NCBI GenBank assembly: GCA_024235715.1
Contig: JACKLW010000005.1
Location: 806,001 to 870,000 of the forward strand
DNA: 64,000 nucleotides
Source of the DNA: Accumulibacter sp.
GTDB lineage: Bacteria; Pseudomonadota; Gammaproteobacteria; Burkholderiales; Rhodocyclaceae
Direction of reading: 5' to 3'
Shown: positions 34,604-43,379 of the stretch, one piece after another
Layout: every line of letters begins with the position of its first letter
Position numbering within the stretch: position 1 is the first letter of the stretch
Notes under the pieces: generated by a model
Databases searched by the model: none
Seen by the model: the letters and a program-made list of their open reading frames with translations, nothing else
Told to the model about the DNA's origin: nothing
Made by a program: the position numbers and the translations under genes

Positions 34604-36423
34604 TGCAGGGGCTCCGGATTGCCTCGGGGAGCCGAGAACGGCTGATATACCTGATCTGTCTTGAAGAAATCCTTGCTCGGCAGGACGTCCCTGAAACTGC
34701 TGAAGTCGCCGTCGATGGAGGCGTCCCTGATTACCGTCGGGCGGATCAGAACGACCAGTTCCGTTTTTGCCGACGAGTTGTTGCGGGTGTTGAAGATCTC
34801 GCCAAGGAACGGGATGTCACCGAGTCCGGGAACACGCCCGTCCCGGTTGTCCAGACGGTCTTCCATCAGCCCCCCGAGGACCGCAATGTCGCCGCTTTCG
34901 ACGCGCATGATCGACTCGATCTCGCGCATTCGAATCTGCGGCACGAGATTCTTGATGTTGTTCGCGGCAAGGCTCGGGTTGGGATCCTGCTTCAGTTCGG
35001 CGATGCTGGAGATCGACGGACGAACGTTCAGCGTCACCGTGCCGTTGTCGCTGATTTGTGGCGTGAGGCTCATGAAGAAGCCGATCGAGACCGATTGCGG
35101 CGTGGTCGTCGTGGTTACCGTGGAATTGGTGTTGGTGTTACCCGGAACGACGTCCTGCTTGACGTTGAAGTAGACGAAATCCTCGGAAACCTTGAGCGTT
35201 GCCGTCTGGTTGTTGAGAACCGTCAGTTTCGGACTGGACAGCACCTTGACGGTACCGAAAGCACGCAGCAATTCGACTGTCGACAGGAGATTCAGCGGGT
35301 TGATGTCCTGGTATTTTATGACGTAGGGCGTTACGACGCTGCCCACGTTGGTGGTCAAGGCAGGTTTGGTAACGGTATATTCACTGCCACTCGTGAAACG
35401 ACTCCACTCGATCCCCTGCTGATAGCCATCGCTCAGACCGACCTCGACGATCGTCGCTTCGATCAACACCTGCCGGCGAGCACTGCCCATCACCCGATCG
35501 AGAAACTCCTGGACCTTTTCGTGCTGCCGCGAAGTGGCCCTGACGTTGATCACCCCGGTTTCGGGATTGGCGATCACCGATGCCGCCTCGCGGAAAGTCA
35601 TGCGCTTGACAATGGTGGCCCCCGTGTTCTCCAGCGTCGCGGGACTTGGACTGCCGGCCAGCGTCTGGGCGCCCTTGCCGGAACGCGCGGCAGCGCCAGC
35701 CGCGGAGACGGGCGCGGCGCCCGTACCGCTCGTGCTCTGCAGGACACTCTGCTCGGTCACCGTCTCGGTCGACCCTTCGGGGAAAATCTTGTCGGTCTCA
35801 TGCAGCAGATCCTTCAGGTTCTTCTCGAGAGAGGCCCAGAAACGGTTGTTCGACTTGTTCTCGATCTGAATCCGCGAGGTGTTTCCCGTACCCACCGCCC
35901 CACCACTGCCGGTCGCCAGCGCACTGGTCGAAATCTGCGTATTGGTCGATACCGTACCGGTGACGTCACGCGCGATATTGACGTAGTCGACCTTGTAGTT
36001 CTTCAGGTACGGCGTGTCGGGCATCACCGCGAGGTTCGGCCCGTCGAGTTCGAAACGCATGTCGACCTGCTTGGCGATGCGCGTGAGCAGTTGCGGCAGC
36101 GTCTGGTCGATGGCGTTCAAGGTCACTTCACCAGTGATTCCAGGATGAATGTCCACGTTCAGCTTGGCGTCGCGGGCGAGGGCAAACAACAGGTCATGAA
36201 CCGGCACGTTGTTGACCACCACGCTGTAGGTCTCCGTCTTGCCTGCCGGTCGGGGCCTGGGCAGCATCACGCTCTGCTGAACGGGCGGCGGTATCGAGCC
36301 CGGCGTGCTGACCACGCTCTCGCTCAACAGATGCCCGGCAGACGGCCCGCTACTGAGCGTCGTCGGGGTGCAGGCGCCGAGGAGAAGCGCAAAAAGGATG
36401 GCGATGAGAATTCGCAGAGGCAC
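34600..36423 (-). CDS. mshL: MSHA-type outer-membrane secretin MshL (lipoprotein)
   Basis: A 607-residue secretin, the outer-membrane ring for the pilus. A signal peptide ends in the lipobox LLGAC (Cys18), so it is a lipidated, probably pilotin-independent secretin. An STN domain lies at about 75-118 (VHDLLFALARDAKLNVDIHP), a Ser/Gly/Thr-rich linker at 150-270, an N1-like domain (TSRQHEKVQEFLDRVMG), then the C-terminal secretin domain with RVPGLGDIPFLGEIF. The length and N-terminal lipobox fit MshL rather than PilQ. It begins with GTG at 36423; GGAG lies 11 bases upstream. A good promoter sits 26 bases before that. Confidence 0.9.
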   Translation of the reverse strand: MPLRILIAILFALLLGACTPTTLSSGPSAGHLLSESVVSTPGSIPPPVQQSVMLPRPRPAGKTETYSVVVNNVPVHDLLFALARDAKLNVDIHPGITGEVTLNAIDQTLPQLLTRIAKQVDMRFELDGPNLAVMPDTPYLKNYKVDYVNIARDVTGTVSTNTQISTSALATGSGGAVGTGNTSRIQIENKSNNRFWASLEKNLKDLLHETDKIFPEGSTETVTEQSVLQSTSGTGAAPVSAAGAAARSGKGAQTLAGSPSPATLENTGATIVKRMTFREAASVIANPETGVINVRATSRQHEKVQEFLDRVMGSARRQVLIEATIVEVGLSDGYQQGIEWSRFTSGSEYTVTKPALTTNVGSVVTPYVIKYQDINPLNLLSTVELLRAFGTVKVLSSPKLTVLNNQTATLKVSEDFVYFNVKQDVVPGNTNTNSTVTTTTTPQSVSIGFFMSLTPQISDNGTVTLNVRPSISSIAELKQDPNPSLAANNIKNLVPQIRMREIESIMRVESGDIAVLGGLMEDRLDNRDGRVPGLGDIPFLGEIFNTRNNSSAKTELVVLIRPTVIRDASIDGDFSSFRDVLPSKDFFKTDQVYQPFSAPRGNPEPLQ

Positions 36424-36455
36424 GCTCGGGCTTGCTCCAGTTAAAATCCGAGTTC

Positions 36456-36483
36456 ATGATAACACGCCAGAACTTCGATGCAA
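36456..36483 (-). promoter_or_regulatory. Sigma-70-type promoter for mshL and downstream pilus genes
   Basis: On the minus strand TTGCAT (36483-36478), 16 bases, then TATCAT (36461-36456). The predicted start is near 36449, 26 bases before the mshL GTG. It lies in the 116-base gap after mshM, so mshL onwards may be transcribed apart from the regulator and mshM. Confidence 0.55.
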
Positions 36484-36539
36484 GTGCATGATTTTTATTG
36501 TGTTAAGGCCCTATCTTCAAGCCCTTCGCGAGCCCGCGA

Positions 36540-37946
36540 TCAGCGCAGCCTGCCGACCGCCCGAACGTAGGGCCTGCTGGCCGGACTGACTTCGCCAAGC
36601 GCTGCCAAAGCTGCATTCGCCTTCTCGCGCGACGGATAGTCACCGTAGATGACGCCAAGTCGGTCCTGGCCGCTCAGATTCGAGCGATAGACGCGAAGCT
36701 GCTGCAGATCGAGAACCGCGGCACTCCTGGCAATGAAATCAAGCACTTCTTTCTCGCTGCCGGCATCGACCACAAGCAACTGAACAAAATAGTGACTGTC
36801 CGGCGTTCTCTCCAGCCAGCGCGTCGTGGCCCGGATTCGCTCGGCCAGGGTGAGCGCCGCCTCCGCCATCTGCGGCTCGGCCGGCATGGGTGCGACGACG
36901 GGGCCGGCAGCCGACGGTTCCGTCGCCTGCGTGACGGGCGTCGCATCCGCCGGCACCGCCGCCGGCGGCTCGGCAGCCGTCCGCGCCGGCACGGCAAGCG
37001 GTTGCGCAGCGACGACCGGCGCTGCGGCCGGACTGCGGCTGGCGCTCTGCTTGCCGCTCAGATAGGCCAGGCCAACGACCGCGACGAGGCCTGCAGCGGC
37101 CGCGGCCCATACCCAGCCAGAACTGAAACGGCGACCGATGCGCCTGAATTCGGCGTCGCGGATCGCGGCGCGAACCTGCCGAGTATCGATCCGGTGCTCG
37201 CCTTCGGAGAAGGCAGCGAGGAGCGCCTTGTCGGCGAGAATGTTGATCCGCCGGCTGAGGCCTTCGGAGGCCCTGCTGATCAGCTCGATGGCCGCCTTGG
37301 TGAACAGATCGGGGCCTCGGTAGCCGGCAGCGCGCAGGCGGAACATCAGGTAGACCGCCACGTCGCTGCGGCGCAATGGTTCAAGCCTGAAATTGTGCGT
37401 GATACGGTCATTGAGCTGACGCATGCTCGTCTGACTCAGGCGCGAATCAAGCTCGGGCTGACCGAAGAGGACGATCTGCAGAAGCTTGTGACGATTCGAT
37501 TCGAGATTGGAGAGCAGTCGGATTTCTTCGAGAGCATCGGGCGGCATGGCATGCGCTTCGTCGATCAGGGCGACGACCTGGCGACCGGCAGCGTAGATTT
37601 CCAGGAGACGTTCCTGCAGGGAACGCAGCAGCAGGTGATTGCGCCCCTCGGGAAGCGGAATCCGCAGTTCCTCGGCAATGGCAAAGAGGATCTCGTCGCG
37701 CGACAGCATCGGGTTCGCCAGATAGACCGTCTCGACGTTGCCGGGCAGCTTCTCGAGCAGCATCCGGCAGAGCATCGTCTTGCCGCTGCCGACTTCGCCG
37801 CTGACCTTGACGATCCCTTCGTCGTGGGTTATCGCGTAAATCAGGGCCTCGAGCGTCTCCCCGCGGTTGGCGCCGGCGAAGAAGAACTCCGTATGCGGCG
37901 TGATGCGAAAAGGCGCCTGATGCAGCCCGAAATGCGCGAGATACAT
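36540..37946 (-). CDS. mshM: MshM/ExeA-like AAA+ ATPase with C-terminal SPOR-like domain
   Basis: A 468-residue ATPase. Residues 1-265 form an ExeA-type AAA+ domain: MYLAHFGLHQAPFRITPHTE start, Walker A GEVGSGKT near residue 51, Walker B ALIDEAHAMPPDALEEIRLL and sensor segment FGQPELDSRL. One transmembrane helix follows (WVWAAAAAGLVAVVGLAYL), then a Pro/Ala-rich linker and a C-terminal SPOR-like domain (HYFVQLLVVDAG ... QDRLGVIYGDYPSREKANAA) suited to binding peptidoglycan. ExeA/MshM proteins help insert the secretin through the wall. The ATG shares its A with the regulator's TGA (TGATG), showing translational coupling to the regulator. Confidence 0.85.
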   Translation of the reverse strand: MYLAHFGLHQAPFRITPHTEFFFAGANRGETLEALIYAITHDEGIVKVSGEVGSGKTMLCRMLLEKLPGNVETVYLANPMLSRDEILFAIAEELRIPLPEGRNHLLLRSLQERLLEIYAAGRQVVALIDEAHAMPPDALEEIRLLSNLESNRHKLLQIVLFGQPELDSRLSQTSMRQLNDRITHNFRLEPLRRSDVAVYLMFRLRAAGYRGPDLFTKAAIELISRASEGLSRRINILADKALLAAFSEGEHRIDTRQVRAAIRDAEFRRIGRRFSSGWVWAAAAAGLVAVVGLAYLSGKQSASRSPAAAPVVAAQPLAVPARTAAEPPAAVPADATPVTQATEPSAAGPVVAPMPAEPQMAEAALTLAERIRATTRWLERTPDSHYFVQLLVVDAGSEKEVLDFIARSAAVLDLQQLRVYRSNLSGQDRLGVIYGDYPSREKANAALAALGEVSPASRPYVRAVGRLR

Positions 37947-39400
37947 CAGCGCTCCCGCCCCGCCGATTCCATGCGGTTGTAGAGCGTCGTGCGGTGAATG
38001 CCGAGCAGGCGCGCGGCCTGACTGACGTTGCCGTGCGCCAGCTTCAACGCCGCCTCGATATAGCCGCGTTCGGTCGCGCCAAGCATGGCATCGAGACTGA
38101 AGGCCTCGCGCTGCCGCAAGCGCTGCATTGCCGCCGCAATGATCGCCTCGCCGTCCGCCTCATCGACTCCCACGCTTGCGCCCGTGGCCGCGAGCAGCGG
38201 CTCATCGGGCAGATCTAGCTCGGCTTCCAGCGCGCCGGCGTCGACCGCCTGCCCGGCGTAGCGGGTGGCCAGACGAATGACGATGTTGCGCAGCTCGCGA
38301 ACGTTGCCCGGAAACGCGTAAGCGAGCCACAGATCCTGCGCATCGGCAGCAAGGCTGAACGGCAGCTGCTGCGACTGTGCCGCATAGAATAGCCGGAAGT
38401 GCTCGAGCAGGAGCAGCTTGTCATCGCCCATTTCGCGCAGCGGTGGCGCGACGATCGAGCACACCGACAGGCGGTGGTAGAGATCGGCCCGGAAGTTGCC
38501 CGACCTCACCTCCTGGCGCAGATCGCGGTTGGTGGCGGCGATGATCCGTGCGCGGCTGACGCGTTGCTGCGTTTCGCCGACCCGCTGATATTCTCCGTTC
38601 TCCAGCACGCGCAGCAGTTTCGCCTGCAGTTCGAGCGCCAGTTCACCGATCTCGTCGAGGAACAGGGTGCCGTCGGCCGCGTCTTCGAAATAACCGGCCT
38701 TGCTGGTAACGGCACCGGTGAAGGCGCCTCTGGCATAGCCAAACAGCGTGGCCTCGACGAGATTCGGCGAGATGGCGGCGCAATTGAGCGCCAGGAACGG
38801 CTTTCCCCGACGACGGGTATCGTAATGCAGGCAACCGGAGGCAATGATCTCCTTGCCACTGCCCGATTCGCCCTCGATCAGCACCGCGAAAGGCAGGTTG
38901 GCATACTGTCGCAGCTGCACCTGCAGTTTCTGGATCGCCGGGCTGTTGCCGATCAGCGCGGACTGGCCCTCGCCCTTGTGCCGCTGGTCGTCGAGCACGC
39001 GAAACGCGAGGGCGCGCCTGAGAACCTGCTGCAGGTCGCCAGGATTGCACGGCTTGGCGACGAAATCGGCGGCACCCAGCGTCCGCGCATGGCGGGCATT
39101 GCCGTCCTCGCTTTGCCCGGAGAGGACGACAATCCGGATCTCCGGGACTATCTTGAGCAGGTCGGCGATCAGCGCGAAGCCCTCGTCGGGACGATGTGCC
39201 AGCGGCGGCAGGCCAAGGTCGACCAATGCCAGTTCGGGCGGCCGCCGCAGCTGCCGCAGCAACTGCAGACAGTGCGGGCGCGAGTGGCTGCCAAGCACTT
39301 CGAAGTGCGGGCTCAGAGAAAAACTCAAGGTGTCGCAGATCAGTGCGTCGTCGTCGACGATCAGCAGAAGCGGCTTTTCGGGCTGGGAGATGTCCGTCAT
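37946..39400 (-). CDS. NtrC-family sigma-54 activator (response regulator, PilR/PrsR-like)
   Basis: A 484-residue enhancer-binding protein with three domains. A receiver (residues 9-130) has the acidic pair VDDDA and phospho-acceptor Asp61 in ALVDLGLPP. The AAA+ domain has Walker A GESGSGKE and the RpoN-contacting loop GAFTGA in GYARGAFTGAVTSK, plus FLDEIGELALELQAKLLRVL. The C-terminus is a Fis-type helix-turn-helix (GNVSQAARLLGIHRTTLYNRM). It should activate sigma-54 promoters; the one before the pilin-like gene at 22397 is the obvious candidate. The EGFALI insertion in the receiver resembles PrsR regulators. Translationally coupled to mshM. Confidence 0.88.
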   Translation of the reverse strand: MTDISQPEKPLLLIVDDDALICDTLSFSLSPHFEVLGSHSRPHCLQLLRQLRRPPELALVDLGLPPLAHRPDEGFALIADLLKIVPEIRIVVLSGQSEDGNARHARTLGAADFVAKPCNPGDLQQVLRRALAFRVLDDQRHKGEGQSALIGNSPAIQKLQVQLRQYANLPFAVLIEGESGSGKEIIASGCLHYDTRRRGKPFLALNCAAISPNLVEATLFGYARGAFTGAVTSKAGYFEDAADGTLFLDEIGELALELQAKLLRVLENGEYQRVGETQQRVSRARIIAATNRDLRQEVRSGNFRADLYHRLSVCSIVAPPLREMGDDKLLLLEHFRLFYAAQSQQLPFSLAADAQDLWLAYAFPGNVRELRNIVIRLATRYAGQAVDAGALEAELDLPDEPLLAATGASVGVDEADGEAIIAAAMQRLRQREAFSLDAMLGATERGYIEAALKLAHGNVSQAARLLGIHRTTLYNRMESAGRER

Positions 39401-39459
39401 GGGGTGGATGAAAAAGCGTGCCGTCGTGTCGGGTTGGACTGGCTGGCCATTATTTCACA

Positions 39460-39512
39460 ATTATATTAGCGCCAAGTAATTCACGCGGACGGCAGCTGCC
39501 ATCCGGTATAAT
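39460..39512. promoter_or_regulatory. Divergent -10 boxes for the regulator and mla operons, with an initial T9 tract
   Basis: A TATAAT at 39507-39512 (plus strand) precedes the mla operon; a second TATAAT at 39465-39460 (minus strand) precedes the regulator gene. Neither has a clear -35 box at standard spacing. Nine T residues (39521-39529) follow the plus-strand -10 box, so they would fall within the first few transcribed bases. The two promoters share a 140-base AT-rich gap, unusual in this GC-rich region. Confidence 0.5.
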
Positions 39513-39541
39513 TGGCGCTCTTTTTTTTTCAGGATGCGGTA

Positions 39542-40360
39542 GTGTCTGACGATAATCTTGTCGAGATCAAGGATCTTGATTTTGCCTACGATGATCGCCC
39601 GATCCTCAAGGGCATCAGCATGGAGATCCCGCGCGGGAAGGTGGTCGCGATCATGGGCGGATCGGGTTGCGGCAAGACCACCCTGCTGCGCCTGATCGGT
39701 GGGCAGCTCAAGCCCAGCCGAGGCGACGTGCTGGTCGACGGTCTCTCGGTGCCACGGCTGCGGGATGACGAACTGTACGCGCTGCGTCGGCGAATGGGCA
39801 TGCTGTTCCAGTTCGGCGCGCTGTTCACCGACATTTCGGTATTCGACAACGTCGCCTACCAGATGCGCGAGCACACCAATCTGCCGGAAGATCTGATTCG
39901 CGACATGGTACTGCTCAAGCTCAACGCCGTCGGCTTGCGCGGCGCACATCAACTGATGCCCGCCGAACTTTCCGGCGGCATGGCCAGGCGAGTGGCGCTG
40001 GCGCGGGCGATTTCGCTCGATCCGATGCTGATCATGTATGATGAGCCCTTTGCCGGACTGGACCCGATCTCTCTGGGAGTCATCGGACAACTGATCCGCA
40101 AGCTGAATGATGCCCTCGGCGCGACCTCGATCATGGTCACCCACGACATTCAGGAGTCCTTGCAGATCGTCGACTACATCTATTTCATGTCGGACGGGAA
40201 AGTCGTGGCGATGGGCACGCCTGACGAGATCCGCGCGTCGCAACATCCCTTTGTCCACCAGTTCGTCTTCGCACAGGCGGACGGACCGGTCCCCTTCCAC
40301 TATCCTGCAAAGCCTCTCGCTGCGGAACTGCTTGGGAACGGTGTGCATGAGCGATCCTAG
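39542..40360 (+). CDS. mlaF: Phospholipid-transport ATPase MlaF
   Basis: ATP-binding subunit of the MlaFEDB complex, which moves phospholipids between the inner membrane and periplasmic MlaC to keep outer-membrane lipid asymmetry. 272 residues. Walker A is GGSGCGKTTLLRL, the signature ELSGGMARRVALARAI and Walker B MYDEPFAGLDPIS. The MlaF subfamily pattern GMLFQFGALFTDISVFDNVA is clear. The GTG at 39542 with AGGA upstream gives VSDDNLVEIKDL; an in-frame ATG at 39512 overlaps the promoter and is rejected. First gene of the operon and overlaps mlaE. Confidence 0.95.
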   Translation: MSDDNLVEIKDLDFAYDDRPILKGISMEIPRGKVVAIMGGSGCGKTTLLRLIGGQLKPSRGDVLVDGLSVPRLRDDELYALRRRMGMLFQFGALFTDISVFDNVAYQMREHTNLPEDLIRDMVLLKLNAVGLRGAHQLMPAELSGGMARRVALARAISLDPMLIMYDEPFAGLDPISLGVIGQLIRKLNDALGATSIMVTHDIQESLQIVDYIYFMSDGKVVAMGTPDEIRASQHPFVHQFVFAQADGPVPFHYPAKPLAAELLGNGVHERS

Positions 40361-41162
40361 ACACGATGGTCGAAGCTCGGCTGTAGCGATGATCGCCAGC
40401 CTTGGGCACCGCGTCAATGAGGCACTGCAACGGCTGGGTTTCGCCGCGCGCTTCTTCGTCATGCTGCTGCTCTGGTCCGGGCAGTCCTTCCGGCGCATGC
40501 ACCTGACGATTCGGGAGCTCTATTTCTCAGGCTTCCAGTCGCTGCTGATCATAGTCGTCTCCGGGCTGTTCATCGGGATGGTGCTGGGCATGCAGGGCTA
40601 CGAAACGCTGCAGCGCTACGGTTCGGCAGAAGCGCTCGGCGTTCTGGTTGCGCTGTCGCTGGTCCGCGAGCTTGGCCCGGTGGTCGCCGCCCTGCTTTTT
40701 GCTTCGCGGGCCGGCTCGTCGATCACCGCCGAGATCGGCCTGATGAAGGCGACCGAGCAGCTGACCGCAATGGACATGATGGCGGTCAACCCGATCGCCC
40801 GGGTGGTTGCCCCGCGCTTCTGGGGCGGCGTGATCTCCATGCCTTTGCTCGCCGCCCTGTTCTCAACGGCAGGTGTCTTCGGCGGCTATCTGATCGGCGT
40901 GGTCTTCATCGGTGTCGACGAAGGCGCCTTCTGGTCGCAGATGCAGGCTTCGGTTGATTTCCGCTATGACGTCTGGAGCGGCATCGTCAAGAGCTTCGTC
41001 TTCGGCGTCGCCGTTTCGCTGATTGCCGTCTTCGAGGGCTACGATGCCGTACCGACAGCAGAAGGCGTTTCCAGCTCGATCAAGAGCACCGTCGTGCAGT
41101 CGGCACTGGCAATCCTGGCGCTCGACTTTGTATTGACCTCGTTCATGTTCCGGGAGGCTTGA
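40347..41162 (+). CDS. mlaE: Phospholipid-transport permease MlaE
   Basis: The membrane permease of the Mla complex, 271 residues, with five or six hydrophobic segments. MlaE-family features include LIIVVSGLFIGMVLGMQGYE, then ALSLVRELGPVVAALLFASR and AGSSITAEIGLMKATEQLTA. The ATG at 40347 overlaps mlaF by 14 bases; an internal ATG at 40389 (MIASLGHRVNEAL) is also plausible. The stop overlaps the mlaD ATG (TGATG). Confidence 0.94.
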   Translation: MSDPRHDGRSSAVAMIASLGHRVNEALQRLGFAARFFVMLLLWSGQSFRRMHLTIRELYFSGFQSLLIIVVSGLFIGMVLGMQGYETLQRYGSAEALGVLVALSLVRELGPVVAALLFASRAGSSITAEIGLMKATEQLTAMDMMAVNPIARVVAPRFWGGVISMPLLAALFSTAGVFGGYLIGVVFIGVDEGAFWSQMQASVDFRYDVWSGIVKSFVFGVAVSLIAVFEGYDAVPTAEGVSSSIKSTVVQSALAILALDFVLTSFMFREA

Positions 41163-41629
41163 TGAGTCGCAAGTTACTCGACCTGTGGGTCGGAATTTTT
41201 GTTGCCCTGGGACTGGCAGGCATGCTGTTCCTGGCGCTGAAGGTCGGCAATCTGTCGGCCGGCAATTTCGCCGAAACATACCCTCTGACAGCCAAGTTTG
41301 CTAACATCGGCGGCCTGAAAGTGCGGGCGCCCGTAAAAAGCGCCGGCGTCGTCGTCGGACGGGTAGTTGACATCCGTTTCGACCCCAAGGAATACGAAGC
41401 GGTGGTCTCCTTCAGCATCGACCAGCGCTATCAATTTCCAAAGGATACCTTCGCCCTGATCCTGACCGCCGGCCTGCTCGGCGAGCAGTACGTGGGTCTC
41501 GACCCGGGCGGCGACGAAACCATGCTGAAGGCCAACGACGTGATCGCCAAGACACAGTCGGCCGTGGTGCTGGAGAGCCTGATCAGTCAGTTCATGTTCA
41601 ACAAGGCGTCAGAAGGCCAGAGCGAATAA
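41162..41629 (+). CDS. mlaD: Phospholipid-binding MCE-domain protein MlaD
   Basis: MlaD is anchored in the inner membrane and its hexameric MCE ring channels phospholipids between MlaE and MlaC. The 155 residues contain one transmembrane helix (LWVGIFVALGLAGMLFLALK) and one MCE domain (YPLTAKFANIGGLKVRAPVK; SAGVVVGRVVDI). The C-terminal part after the MCE fold is a short helix ending KASEGQSE; E. coli MlaD is longer, at about 183. Start fixed by TGATG overlap with mlaE. Confidence 0.95.
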   Translation: MSRKLLDLWVGIFVALGLAGMLFLALKVGNLSAGNFAETYPLTAKFANIGGLKVRAPVKSAGVVVGRVVDIRFDPKEYEAVVSFSIDQRYQFPKDTFALILTAGLLGEQYVGLDPGGDETMLKANDVIAKTQSAVVLESLISQFMFNKASEGQSE

Positions 41630-41642
41630 AGGAAGGAAGACA

Positions 41643-42371
41643 GTGAAACCACCCTTTTCAAGGCGCCTTGCCGCAAGCGTGTGCGCAACGACGTTGTTTG
41701 TTGCCAGCGGTTGCGCGACGGCAGACCGCGATCCGGCCGACCCTTTCGAGGGCTTCAACCGCGCGATGTTTGCCGTCAACGACGGCCTGGACACGGTCGC
41801 CATCAAGCCCGTGGCGCAAGGCTACGAGGCGGTGACTCCGCTGCCGGTAAAGGTTGCGGTCGGCAATTTCTTCGGCAATATCTGGGATTCGTGGACGGCG
41901 ATCAACAACCTGCTGCAAGGCAAGGGCTCTGACGCGCTTTCCGACGTCGGGCGGGTGTTGATCAACAGCACCATCGGCATCGGGGGCGCCTTCGATGTCG
42001 CCGGCGAAATGGGACTTACCAAGCATTCCGAGGAGTTCGGCCAGACGCTCGGCAAGTGGGGCGTCCCGAACGGGCCCTATTTCTACTGGCCGCTCATCGG
42101 TCCGCGGACCACTCGCGATACCTTCGGCTGGTTAGTCGACACCTGGTACGACCCGGTCTGGCGGATCGACAATGTGCCGCTGCGCAACAGCCTGGTGGCG
42201 GTGCGCTACACGGACTTGCGGGCGAGCTTCCTGCCGGCTGACAAGGTGATCGAAGAGGCAGCCTTCGACAAGTACTCGTATATCCGCGACGCCTACCTGC
42301 AGAATCGTCGCAGTGCGATCTTCGACGGCGACCCACCCTCCCCCTTCGCCGAAGACAACTACGACTATTGA
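41643..42371 (+). CDS. mlaA: Outer-membrane lipoprotein MlaA (VacJ)
   Basis: MlaA removes misplaced phospholipids from the outer leaflet of the outer membrane and passes them to MlaC. The 242 residues have a signal peptide with lipobox VASGC, then the MlaA/VacJ signature DPFEGFNRAMFAVNDGLD and GNFFGNIWDSWTAINNLLQG; GVPNGPYFYWPLIGP is also diagnostic. GTG start at 41643 with AAGGAAGG upstream. Its position between mlaD and mlaC is common in betaproteobacteria but differs from E. coli, where mlaA is unlinked. Confidence 0.96.
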   Translation: MKPPFSRRLAASVCATTLFVASGCATADRDPADPFEGFNRAMFAVNDGLDTVAIKPVAQGYEAVTPLPVKVAVGNFFGNIWDSWTAINNLLQGKGSDALSDVGRVLINSTIGIGGAFDVAGEMGLTKHSEEFGQTLGKWGVPNGPYFYWPLIGPRTTRDTFGWLVDTWYDPVWRIDNVPLRNSLVAVRYTDLRASFLPADKVIEEAAFDKYSYIRDAYLQNRRSAIFDGDPPSPFAEDNYDY

Positions 42372-42378
42372 CGATCCG

Positions 42379-42404
42379 CGCAGCCCGCTGCATGACGGGC
42401 TGCG
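42379..42404 (+). repeat. Hairpin between mlaA and mlaC
   Basis: CGCAGCCCG and CGGGCTGCG form a perfect 9-bp stem with an 8-base loop. It begins 8 bases after the mlaA stop and is followed by no T-run. It could be a weak terminator or a stabilising mRNA hairpin that gives mlaA and mlaC different levels. Confidence 0.45.
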
Positions 42405-42439
42405 GTGAGTAACAATCCTTACTGCTACGGAAAGAATCG

Positions 42440-43054
42440 ATGAAATACTTATTGGCATCTCTGTTTGGTCTTTTTTCGCTGTTTGGCTCGGTGATGGCGC
42501 AGGAGATCTCGCCGGACGCGCTGGTACAACAGGTCACCGACGACGTCCTGACCATTGTCCGCCAGGACAAGGACATCCAGAGCGGCGACACCGGCAAGGC
42601 TCTCAAGCTGGTGGAAACGAAGGTCCTGCCATACTTCGATTTCCAGCGCATGACCGCGCTGGCCGTCGGACGCAACTGGAGCAAGGCCACACCCGAGCAG
42701 AAGCAGCGCCTGTCGGAGGAGTTCAAGACCCTGCTGGTGCGCACCTACTCGAACGCCCTGACCTCGTACAAGGACCAGACCATCTCCTACCGGCCCAGCC
42801 AGATCGAAACGGGCGAGACCGACGTGATAGTCAAGACCGAAGTCAGGCAGCCGGGCAGCAAGCCGATTCCGCTGAATTACGCGCTCCAGAAGCAGAGCGG
42901 CGGCTGGAAAGTCTACGATGTCATGGTTTCCGGGGTCAGCCTGGTGACCAATTACCGCGGCTCGTTTGCCAATGAGGTGCGCAGCAACGGTATCGCTGGC
43001 CTGATCCAGATGCTCAGCGACCGCAACAAGAAGCTGGCAAGCGCCAACACATGA
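42440..43054 (+). CDS. mlaC: Periplasmic phospholipid carrier MlaC
   Basis: Soluble periplasmic shuttle carrying phospholipids between MlaA and MlaFEDB. 204 residues, signal peptide at 1-20 (LFGLFSLFGSVMAQ), then the MlaC fold: PYFDFQRMTALAVGRNWSKA, the conserved pocket-lining segment, and QKQSGGWKVYDVMVSGVSLV at the C-terminal half. The ATG at 42440 has GGAAAG upstream. The stop overlaps the next gene by four bases. Confidence 0.94.
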   Translation: MKYLLASLFGLFSLFGSVMAQEISPDALVQQVTDDVLTIVRQDKDIQSGDTGKALKLVETKVLPYFDFQRMTALAVGRNWSKATPEQKQRLSEEFKTLLVRTYSNALTSYKDQTISYRPSQIETGETDVIVKTEVRQPGSKPIPLNYALQKQSGGWKVYDVMVSGVSLVTNYRGSFANEVRSNGIAGLIQMLSDRNKKLASANT

Positions 43055-43344
43055 TCGAACAAGCACAGGATGGGCTGCGGGTCACCGCGCCGATGCTCAT
43101 CGCCAATGCGCGTGCGTTGCTTGAAGCCGGATACCGCCTGCTCAACTCTGCCGCACCGTCAGGCGACCTGCAGCTCGACCTTGCGGGCGTAACCGACGTC
43201 GACTCGTCATCGCTTGGCATGCTCTTTGCGTGGCAGCGCAAGGCCGCGGAGCGCGGCCTGAGCCTGCGCATTGCCAACCCGCCGGCAAGCATGATCAGCC
43301 TGGCAGCGCTCTACGGCGTATCCGAACTCATCCCGCTCGCCTGA
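43051..43344 (+). CDS. mlaB: STAS-domain protein MlaB
   Basis: A small cytoplasmic STAS protein that stabilises the MlaF ATPase in the MlaFEDB complex. 97 residues; GDLQLDLAGVTDVDSSSLGM is the STAS strand-helix with the conserved serine region, followed by LSLRIANPPASMISLAALYG. It overlaps mlaC by four bases. Short size and position make this assignment secure despite low sequence conservation in the family. Confidence 0.88.
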   Translation: MIEQAQDGLRVTAPMLIANARALLEAGYRLLNSAAPSGDLQLDLAGVTDVDSSSLGMLFAWQRKAAERGLSLRIANPPASMISLAALYGVSELIPLA

Positions 43345-43379
43345 GCAGGCGACACAGCTTCGCCCCCAGCCCCGATGCC

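Noticed and set aside
30366-36444. Three long open frames antisense to the mshG, mshE and mshL genes
   Set aside because: Each mirrors a clear pilus gene with diagnostic motifs. None has a ribosome site or recognised fold.
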